From Ilumatobacteraceae bacterium (GTDB lineage: Bacteria; Actinomycetota; Acidimicrobiia; Acidimicrobiales; Ilumatobacteraceae), in assembly GCA_009694465.1 (NCBI GenBank), contig SHUW01000007.1, positions 1 through 33,309 on the forward strand: a DNA stretch of 33,309 bases, in the 5' to 3' direction. This document shows positions 26,734 to 33,309 of the stretch, one piece after another. Within the stretch, counting starts at the first letter, position 1, and every line of letters starts with the position of its first letter. The notes below the pieces were generated by a model that had not been told where the DNA came from, did no database searches, and worked only from the letters and a program-made list of their open reading frames with translations. The position numbers and the translations under genes are program-made.

Positions 26734-28356
26734 ATGAGTTCACCTTGCGTCACCCCCGACTTGCAGACCGCCGCTGAGGTCATCGATCTCTCTTCACGGG
26801 TCGTGACCCAAGGACTTCGTCAACTTTCCACCACTGGTGGAGCCGACAAACATCAAGTCTTGGCCTATGACTTAGCCCATGCCGCTTCGGCGGTTGAGAC
26901 GGCGCGTTCACTACTTGACTACGGCTCCAAGGGCGACCATGAAGGTCTCATCGCTTGCGCCTTTACGGCCGATATGGCTCACGAGTTGATGACAAAGTTG
27001 ATTGGTCGCGAAACCCTTTGGGGACTCGACGCAAACCCGTTAGCCGCAACCTTGCCGTTCATCACCGTGTATCGCGATCCAGAATTCATAGCATCGCTGG
27101 CCGATGTTCAAGGGCCACGCCACCTTGATGACGACTTTGAAATGGTGCAAGACACCTTTCGCTCCTTCACCGACAAAGTGATCTCTCCGCGTGCCGAACA
27201 CGTGCACCGCTATAACGAAGATGTTCCCGAAGAAATCATTAGTGGTCTCGCCGAGATGGGTGCATTCGGTCTATCGGTACCTGCCGAATACGGTGGTTTT
27301 TCCGAAGGCGGGCAAGGTGAATACATGGCAATGGTGGTGGCTACCGAAGAACTCAGTCGCGGCAGTTTGGGCATCGGTGGATCATTAATCACGCGTCCCG
27401 AAATCTTGACTCGCGCTCTGGTGAAGGGTGGCACCGAAGCCCAGAAGCAAGAGTGGCTTCCAAAATTAGCAACTGCCGAAGTGATGGTTGCCGTCGCCGT
27501 AACCGAACCCGACTATGGCAGTGACGTGGCTGGCATCAAAGTGACTGCCGTTCCTGCAACAGGACCCGAAGGCCAAGCCGGCTATGTCATCAATGGTGTG
27601 AAAACATGGTGCACCTTCGCCGGCCGAGCAGATGTTTTGATGCTCTTGGCACGAACTGATCCAGACCGCTCAAAAACTCACCGTGGTCTCAGTTTGTTCA
27701 TTGTCCCTAAACCTCGGGGCGACGCTCACGGATTTGAGTTCACGCAAAATATTCGTGACGATGGCTCTGTCGGCAAGATGGAGGGCCGCCCGATTGACAC
27801 CATTGGTTATCGCGGCATGCACTCCTACGAAATCGCCCTAGAAAACTGGTGGGTCCCCGCCACCAACTTGATTGGTGAAGAAGGTGGACTCGGCAAAGGC
27901 TTCTACTACCAAATGGAAGGCTTTGAGAACGGACGATTGCAAACTGCTGCTCGCGCCGTGGGTGTCATGCAAGCTGCCTATGAAGCTGCCTACGACTACG
28001 CCCACAACCGCACCGTCTTTGGCAACAATGTTGCCGAGTACCAACTCACGCAGGTCAAGTTAGGTCGCATGGCTGTTTTGATTCAGGCTGGTCGACAGTT
28101 CGGCTACGAGGTCGCAAAGTTGATGGCCAAAGGTGAAGGTACGACGGAAGCCAGCATGGTCAAGGCTTACGTCTGCAAGGCTGCCGAATGGGTCGCCCGT
28201 GAAGCGATGCAAATTCACGGTGGCTACGGATACGCCGAAGAATATTCGGTCAGTCGCCTATATGTCGATGCACGAGTTTTATCAATCTTTGAAGGTGCCG
28301 ATGAGACATTGTGCCTCAAGGTCATCGCTCGTCGATTGCTCGACAATATTCAGTGA
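26734..28356 (+). CDS. Acyl-CoA dehydrogenase with N-terminal extension, candidate (2S)-methylsuccinyl-CoA dehydrogenase
   Basis: ACAD motifs (VAVTEPDYGSDVAGIKVTA; IHGGYGYAEEYSVSRLYVDARVLSIFEGADE). About 140 aa precede the ACAD core. ATG 26734 preferred over the track start 26680. Confidence 0.92.
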   Translation: MSSPCVTPDLQTAAEVIDLSSRVVTQGLRQLSTTGGADKHQVLAYDLAHAASAVETARSLLDYGSKGDHEGLIACAFTADMAHELMTKLIGRETLWGLDANPLAATLPFITVYRDPEFIASLADVQGPRHLDDDFEMVQDTFRSFTDKVISPRAEHVHRYNEDVPEEIISGLAEMGAFGLSVPAEYGGFSEGGQGEYMAMVVATEELSRGSLGIGGSLITRPEILTRALVKGGTEAQKQEWLPKLATAEVMVAVAVTEPDYGSDVAGIKVTAVPATGPEGQAGYVINGVKTWCTFAGRADVLMLLARTDPDRSKTHRGLSLFIVPKPRGDAHGFEFTQNIRDDGSVGKMEGRPIDTIGYRGMHSYEIALENWWVPATNLIGEEGGLGKGFYYQMEGFENGRLQTAARAVGVMQAAYEAAYDYAHNRTVFGNNVAEYQLTQVKLGRMAVLIQAGRQFGYEVAKLMAKGEGTTEASMVKAYVCKAAEWVAREAMQIHGGYGYAEEYSVSRLYVDARVLSIFEGADETLCLKVIARRLLDNIQ

Positions 28357-28964
28357 AGCTGATGCACCATCACGGTGTAATCGTCGCCGGTGATTGAGCC
28401 ATCGCCATTCCAGTTTGAATATTCAGCAACGAAAGTCAAGCCCGCGGCCAACGCATCGCGTTGATAATCAGCACCGAGATACGAGTCGCCACGATCTTCC
28501 AATGAAAATCCTGTAATCAGATATCCATCAGTAACAATGTGTTGGGATAAAGATTTGATAATCGCTGCTTGCGATCCTGGAGCACAAAAAAGCGGAATGT
28601 TTCCTGCCATCACGACCACTTCACTTTTGCTACCTAACGCGAGTTTTGACAGGTCGGCAACATGCCACTCAATATCTGGGGCCTTGCTTCGTGCTCGGGC
28701 AATCATGTCGGGGTCGAGATCAACTCCAACAGCATGATGACCACGTGACGTCATTTCAATGGCTAGGCGCCCAGTGCCACAACCCGCATCCAATAAAGAA
28801 ATCTTCCGCTGGGGAAATAATCGCTCAATGAAATCAGCCTCACCGTGGATTGAATCGCCACGCTCGGCCATTAATGCGAAGCGTTCGTCGTACTTCAGTA
28901 GATCAACGGTGCGGCGCCATTCGATCCATCTTGGAGATACTTGCCAACCAGGAGCGTCGGTCAC
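28350..28964 (-). CDS. Class I SAM-dependent methyltransferase
   Basis: ISLLDAGCGTGRLAIEMTSRGHHAVGVDLDPDMIARAR. Confidence 0.93.
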   Translation of the reverse strand: MTDAPGWQVSPRWIEWRRTVDLLKYDERFALMAERGDSIHGEADFIERLFPQRKISLLDAGCGTGRLAIEMTSRGHHAVGVDLDPDMIARARSKAPDIEWHVADLSKLALGSKSEVVVMAGNIPLFCAPGSQAAIIKSLSQHIVTDGYLITGFSLEDRGDSYLGADYQRDALAAGLTFVAEYSNWNGDGSITGDDYTVMVHQLH

Positions 28965-29659
28965 GGCAAAAGATCCAGTAGCGATCGCACCCGATAAAAG
29001 TCACTACCCACATGGTCGTCATAAGGGTCAAGTAATACGGGAACCAGTCCTGCATTGCGCGCCCCTGCGATATCCATCGTGACCGAATCGCCGACGTAAG
29101 CCACGCGTGAACGATCAATGTCGGTAAGTACCGCCAATCCAAAATCAAAAATACGGGGGTCAGGTTTCGCCACGCCAACAAGAAAACTGTCCACAACTAT
29201 GCGCACTGGGACACCAGCACCTGGACCCACTTGACAGACCCCCGAGCGAGACAAAATGTCCTCAATCTGACCCGAGGCGTTACTCACGACACCGACGGGT
29301 ACGCCTCTGTCATAGAGACCACGCAACGCCTGAACACTGTCTTGTAAGGGCCAGCGCCAGATATAGGCACTGCGACTGCGATCCAAGGCCCGCGCCGCCT
29401 CTGCTCTGTCGTGAGCGGGCACCCCGACTGATTCGACGTAGGCCAAGTTGTATGCACTCCAATCAGATTCGCCCGACTGAGCCGCTGACTTGGCCGCCAT
29501 CGCCCAAAAATGAGCCCGATGATAGGCAGGAAGTTCGCTGCTCGCCCCGTAATAGCTCAGCAAAGGAGCCAACACATTGGGGTCCGGGATCACGAAAATT
29601 CCACCCGCATCAAACAACACGGCATCAATTTCATGGGTTCCGATTTGCAGCGCACTCAC
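28961..29659 (-). CDS. HAD-family hydrolase
   Basis: [56 protein letters not shown] start at 29659 preferred; the track ORF to 29851 would overlap the divergent gene. Confidence 0.9.
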   Translation of the reverse strand: MSALQIGTHEIDAVLFDAGGIFVIPDPNVLAPLLSYYGASSELPAYHRAHFWAMAAKSAAQSGESDWSAYNLAYVESVGVPAHDRAEAARALDRSRSAYIWRWPLQDSVQALRGLYDRGVPVGVVSNASGQIEDILSRSGVCQVGPGAGVPVRIVVDSFLVGVAKPDPRIFDFGLAVLTDIDRSRVAYVGDSVTMDIAGARNAGLVPVLLDPYDDHVGSDFYRVRSLLDLLP

Positions 29660-29666
29660 CCCCTTC

Positions 29667-29672
29667 AGGGTA
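29667..29672 (-). promoter_or_regulatory. -10-like TACCCT, 7 nt before the GTG start of the HAD gene
   Basis: Reverse strand TACCCT-GAAGGGG-GTG. Confidence 0.6.
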
Positions 29673-29746
29673 GGCGAGTCATCGGGGGTGACGCGTTTCC
29701 TAAGGTTTTTTCCTGTGGTGGCTCCCGACACGGGGGTAAAAAGGCG

Positions 29747-29752
29747 TACCCT
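29747..29752 (+). promoter_or_regulatory. -10-like TACCCT, 6 nt before the GTG start
   Basis: TACCCT-CAGAGT-GTG. Confidence 0.6.
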
Positions 29753-29758
29753 CAGAGT

Positions 29759-30808
29759 GTGCGCAGCGCTAAAGACTTCTTCAAGCCCCTCGCCGTGGGT
29801 GCCCCCGAGCCCCTCCGCGAGATTCCCTTCCGCCCAAGTCGGATGATCCATTTCTTCCCTCCTTCCAACGAAAAGATGGTTGCCAAACTCGGTGACATCG
29901 TGCCGACCGTGGACATCATTCTCGGCAACCTCGAAGACGGTGTGCCTGCCACAGATAAAGAAGCGGCTCGCGCTGGATTAGTCAAAGTTGCTAAGACCGT
30001 TCCGATGGGCACAACGCAATTGTGGACACGTGTCAACAGTCTTGATTCACCGTGGGGTCTTGACGACATCACGACCTTGGTCACAGAAGTTGGCGACAAA
30101 TTTGATGTCATCATGATTCCCAAAGTTGAAGGGCCAGAAGATATTCACTACGTTGACCGCCTACTGGCGCAGCTTGAAGCCAAGGCTGGTCTGAAAAAGC
30201 CGTTAATGGTTCACGCGATTTTAGAAACAGCTCGCGGCATGGCCAACGTTGAAGAAATCTGTGGCGCTTCACCGCGCATGCAAGGTCTTTCACTCGGACC
30301 AGCAGACTTGGCTGCCAATCGCCGGATGAAGACCACTCGCGTTGGTGGCGGTCATCCTGATTATTTGGTACGCAATGACCCCGACACCAATAATCCTGAT
30401 GCCCCACGCGCTGCTCATCAACAAGATCTCTGGCACTACACATTGGCACGCATGGTTGATGCCTGCGTGATGCACGGCATCTTGCCTTTCTATGGACCGT
30501 TCGGTGACATCAAAGATGTTCTCGCCTGCGAAGATCAATTCCGCAATGCCTACCTACTCGGTTGCGTGGGTGCTTGGTCTTTGCATCCAGTGCAGATCGA
30601 TATTGCGCGGCGCGTTTTTAGCCCACGGCCGAGTGATGTCGCACATGCGACCCGAGTCATTGAAGCCATGGGCGATGGAACTGGGGCGATCATGCTTGAC
30701 GGCAAGATGGAAGATGATGCTTCAGTCAAACAATGTCGAGTCATTGTGCAATTAGCTCGCGAACTTTCTGCACGTGATCCCGAACTCGCTGCCTCGTACG
30801 GCTTTTAA
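29759..30808 (+). CDS. HpcH/HpaI/CitE-family lyase resembling L-malyl-CoA/beta-methylmalyl-CoA lyase (Mcl1-like)
   Basis: [84 protein letters not shown] 29759 preferred over 29510. Confidence 0.9.
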   Translation: MRSAKDFFKPLAVGAPEPLREIPFRPSRMIHFFPPSNEKMVAKLGDIVPTVDIILGNLEDGVPATDKEAARAGLVKVAKTVPMGTTQLWTRVNSLDSPWGLDDITTLVTEVGDKFDVIMIPKVEGPEDIHYVDRLLAQLEAKAGLKKPLMVHAILETARGMANVEEICGASPRMQGLSLGPADLAANRRMKTTRVGGGHPDYLVRNDPDTNNPDAPRAAHQQDLWHYTLARMVDACVMHGILPFYGPFGDIKDVLACEDQFRNAYLLGCVGAWSLHPVQIDIARRVFSPRPSDVAHATRVIEAMGDGTGAIMLDGKMEDDASVKQCRVIVQLARELSARDPELAASYGF

Positions 30809-30821
30809 CAAGGAAAATCTG

Positions 30822-31688
30822 ATGTCTAATATGCGTCCCCGTCGTTCCGTTCTGTATATGCCCGCCGCCAATGAGCGAGCCCTTGACAAAGCCAAAAGTA
30901 TCCCCGCCGACGCTTTGATCTTCGATCTAGAAGATGCGGTCTCCCCGGATGCAAAGCCCGATGCTCGACGTAATGCTGTGGCTGCGGCACGCAGTGGCGA
31001 GTACGGCAATAAAGAAATCACTATTCGCTGCAATGGTCTTGAGACCCAGTGGGGAGCTGACGATTTGACCGCTGCCGCCATGGCTGGTGTCTCGGCCGTC
31101 GTGATTCCGAAGATCAATTCAGTGCGCGAGGTGGAGGCCGTTTCTTCAGCACTAGCAACGGCTGGCGCACCTGGGTCAATGAAAATCTGGGCAATGATTG
31201 AAACCCCAACAGCGATTTTTGATGTCCGCGCGATTGCTGCTCACCCAAGAGTGCAAACTCTGGTGATGGGTACAAACGATCTTGCCAAAGAACTCCGCGC
31301 CACCCAAGTTCGTGGTCGCGCTCCGTTGATGCACCATCTGGCAACTGCTCTGCTGGCAGCACGTGAGGCTGGGAAAATTATCTTGGATGGTGTTTTCAAC
31401 GACATTAAAGATTCCGATGCCTTCCGTGATGAATGTCTGCAGGGCGCGCAGATGGGTTTTGATGGCAAGACACTGATTCATCCATCACAAGTGGAGATCG
31501 CCAATGATGTCTGGGCTCCGACGGCTGACGAAGTTGATTATGCCCAGCGCGTGATCGCTGCTTTTGAAGAAGCGACGGCCGAAGGACGCGGGGTCATCAC
31601 CGTTGATGGCCGGATGATTGAAAACTTGCATGTGGATAATGCCCGTCGAGTTTTAGCGGTGCAACAAGCTATTGAATCTCTCTCTTGA
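30822..31688 (+). CDS. CitE-like lyase/thioesterase (HpcH/HpaI family, Mcl2-like)
   Basis: RRSVLYMPAANERALDKAKSIPADALIFDLEDAVSPDAKPDAR, AMIETPTAIFDVRAIA, GFDGKTLIHPSQVEIAN; ATG 30822 with an upstream AAGGA. Confidence 0.92.
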   Translation: MSNMRPRRSVLYMPAANERALDKAKSIPADALIFDLEDAVSPDAKPDARRNAVAAARSGEYGNKEITIRCNGLETQWGADDLTAAAMAGVSAVVIPKINSVREVEAVSSALATAGAPGSMKIWAMIETPTAIFDVRAIAAHPRVQTLVMGTNDLAKELRATQVRGRAPLMHHLATALLAAREAGKIILDGVFNDIKDSDAFRDECLQGAQMGFDGKTLIHPSQVEIANDVWAPTADEVDYAQRVIAAFEEATAEGRGVITVDGRMIENLHVDNARRVLAVQQAIESLS

Positions 31689-31689
31689 A

Positions 31690-32358
31690 CTAGAGAGTGC
31701 CGCGAAATAGTTCAAGAGTGCGGGCAAATGAGACGCTGGCTGCCTGTGCGTCATAAACATCTGGCCGAGCGTCATTGAAGAAACCATGGTGACATCCAGC
31801 GTGAATATTGAGCGTGGCATCTTTGCCCAGTGATTGCAATTGTGCTTGCAGAACTCTCACAGTTTCTGGATTGGCAAAATCATCATGCTCTGCATATTCG
31901 CCGACAACCCTGGCTTGAATGTGACCCCAATCTGGTTGTGCCGACGGCCAAGGAATCACGCCATAGTACGGAGCCGCTGCAGCCACTGCATCTGGACGTT
32001 GTGAGGCCAAGACCATCGCCAGCCCTCCACCCATGCAATACCCGACAACGCCGACCTTGTCGCGACCAGTCGTTTGGCACAAAAAGTCAACTGCACCGGA
32101 CAAATCCTTTGCGGCTTGAGCCAAGTTCAGTCCCATCATCAACTTTCCAGCTCCGTCCGGTTCACTTGATGATTCACCGTGATACAAATCGGGGGCGAGA
32201 GCGGTAAATCCCTCGGCGGCAAAGCGGTCAGTCACATCTTGAATGTGAGGAACGAGTCCCCACCATTCCTGAATCACGATGACGCCTGGGCCTCCTCCGT
32301 TGGCGAGGTATCCCCCGCACGTTCCGCCGTTTGATGTGAAAGAAATATGTTCGCCCAT
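31690..32358 (-). CDS. Dienelactone hydrolase family protein
   Basis: GVIVIQEWWGLVPHIQDVTDRFAAEGFTALAPDLYHGE; VGVVGYCMGGGLA; HAGCHHGFFNDARPDVY. Confidence 0.94.
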   Translation of the reverse strand: MGEHISFTSNGGTCGGYLANGGGPGVIVIQEWWGLVPHIQDVTDRFAAEGFTALAPDLYHGESSSEPDGAGKLMMGLNLAQAAKDLSGAVDFLCQTTGRDKVGVVGYCMGGGLAMVLASQRPDAVAAAAPYYGVIPWPSAQPDWGHIQARVVGEYAEHDDFANPETVRVLQAQLQSLGKDATLNIHAGCHHGFFNDARPDVYDAQAASVSFARTLELFRGTL

Positions 32359-32365
32359 GGCTCAG

Positions 32366-32371
32366 ACCGTA
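32366..32371 (-). promoter_or_regulatory. -10-like TACGGT, 7 nt before the ATG
   Basis: Reverse strand TACGGT-CTGAGCC-ATG. Confidence 0.55.
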
Positions 32372-32446
32372 GCAACGATCTCCCGTCTTGTGCATCTTTA
32401 CCGTCCTGTGACGAATAAGAGTATGTGAACTGAACGGCATAGGGAA

Positions 32447-32452
32447 TAGTCT
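32447..32452 (+). promoter_or_regulatory. -10-like TAGTCT, 6 nt before the ATG
   Basis: TAGTCT-CTGAAT-ATG. Confidence 0.6.
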
Positions 32453-32458
32453 CTGAAT

Positions 32459-33309
32459 ATGTCCGTACTTCGCACAAATCCCTCCGATGCACTGAAGCAT
32501 GATCGCTCCCATGTCTTTCATTCCTGGTCCGCTCAAAGTCTGATTAGCCCCGTCGTTGTCACTAAAACCGAAGGAAGCCACTTTTGGGATGAAGCGGGCA
32601 AAAAGTACCTCGACTTCTCTAGCCAATTAGTCAATGTCAATATCGGACATCAGCACCCAAAATTAGTGGCAGCTATCAAGGAACAAGCCGATCGCTTATG
32701 CACGATTGCACCGTTCCATGCCAATGACGCGCGCAGTGAAGCCGCCCGCCTGATTGCCGAGCGTGCACCTGGTGATCTGAACATGGTCTTTTTCACCAAC
32801 GGTGGGGCCGAGGCAACAGAGAATGCGCTGCGCATGGCACGGCTACATACTGGGCGTCACAAAATTTTGACAACATACCGTAGTTATCACGGAGCAACAG
32901 GTGGAGCGATTCAACTCACTGGTGATCCGCGCCGTTGGCCGAGCGAACCTGGTTTGCCGGGAGTCGTCAAGTTCTGGGGGCCATACCCCTATCGCTCTGC
33001 ATTTCATAGCACGAGCGATATTGAAGAATCACAACGCGCACTGCAACACCTGCGCGACACGTTGATGGTTGAAGGGCCGCAAACAGTTGCCGCGATCATG
33101 CTTGAGAGTGTCGTTGGCACCAATGGAATTCTTGTTCCACCACCTGGGTACATGGCCGGCGTGCGTGAGATCTGTGATGAATTCGGAATTGTGTTCATTG
33201 CTGATGAAGTGATGTCGGGGTTCGGTCGATGTGGCGAATGGTTCGCTATTGACAACTGGAAAGTCGCACCTGACTTGATTTGTTTTGCCAAAGGTGTGAA
33301 CTCTGGTTA
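32459..33309 (+). CDS. Class III (omega) aminotransferase, 3' end off the right edge
   Basis: My own translation from ATG 32459: MSVLRTNPSDALKHDRSHVFHSWSAQSLISPVVVTKTEGSHFWDEAGKKYLDFSSQLVNVNIGHQHPKLV...FFTNGGAEATENALRMAR...FIADEVMSGFGRCGEWFA; open to the end of the window. Confidence 0.93.
   Translation, partial: MSVLRTNPSDALKHDRSHVFHSWSAQSLISPVVVTKTEGSHFWDEAGKKYLDFSSQLVNVNIGHQHPKLVAAIKEQADRLCTIAPFHANDARSEAARLIAERAPGDLNMVFFTNGGAEATENALRMARLHTGRHKILTTYRSYHGATGGAIQLTGDPRRWPSEPGLPGVVKFWGPYPYRSAFHSTSDIEESQRALQHLRDTLMVEGPQTVAAIMLESVVGTNGILVPPPGYMAGVREICDEFGIVFIADEVMSGFGRCGEWFAIDNWKVAPDLICFAKGVNSG

Noticed and set aside
31680-31697. CTCTCT-TGAACT-AGAGAG hairpin as an intrinsic terminator
   Set aside because: Only a 6-bp, AT/GC-balanced stem with no U-tract; not convincing as a Rho-independent terminator.
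1-33309. Defence islands, prophage, CRISPR, toxin-antitoxin, tRNA or rRNA genes
   Set aside because: Looked for typical motifs and repeats on both strands; nothing supportable beyond the features listed.

Overview
The window looks like a compact, moderate-GC actinobacterial chromosome segment; an Acidimicrobiia-like origin is my inference. I see no rRNA, tRNA, CRISPR array, integrase or transposase. From left to right it contains: (1) an amidohydrolase running off the left edge; (2) a module array in which DUF3703-like, GNAT and amidohydrolase genes are each preceded by a 3' end of a YbaK/EbsC-like gene (one full gene plus two 193-bp reiterated 3' fragments); (3) a SUF Fe-S operon, sufB-[116-aa Cys-motif ORF]-sufD-Rieske-sufC-PCD; (4) a ferredoxin and an S9A oligopeptidase; (5) an assimilatory sulfate reduction operon, cysH-cysD-cysN-precorrin-2 dehydrogenase-cobA/SUMT-[85-aa ORF]-sulfite reductase, followed by a flavin reductase and a MauE-like protein, with a divergent TauD-family dioxygenase; (6) an alpha/beta hydrolase, a thioredoxin-like fusion protein and a UGSC-type selenoprotein whose in-frame TGA is followed by a near-ideal bacterial SECIS hairpin; (7) mutY, MaoC, flippase, beta-lactamase-like and LOG genes; (8) an acyl-CoA dehydrogenase resembling methylsuccinyl-CoA dehydrogenase and two CitE-like lyases, which with the MaoC suggest part of an ethylmalonyl-CoA pathway; (9) a dienelactone hydrolase and a partial class III aminotransferase. 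The strongest observations are the selenoprotein with SECIS, the reiterated ybaK 3'-end array, and a window-wide TANNNT-N6/7-start-codon architecture indicating pervasive leaderless transcription.
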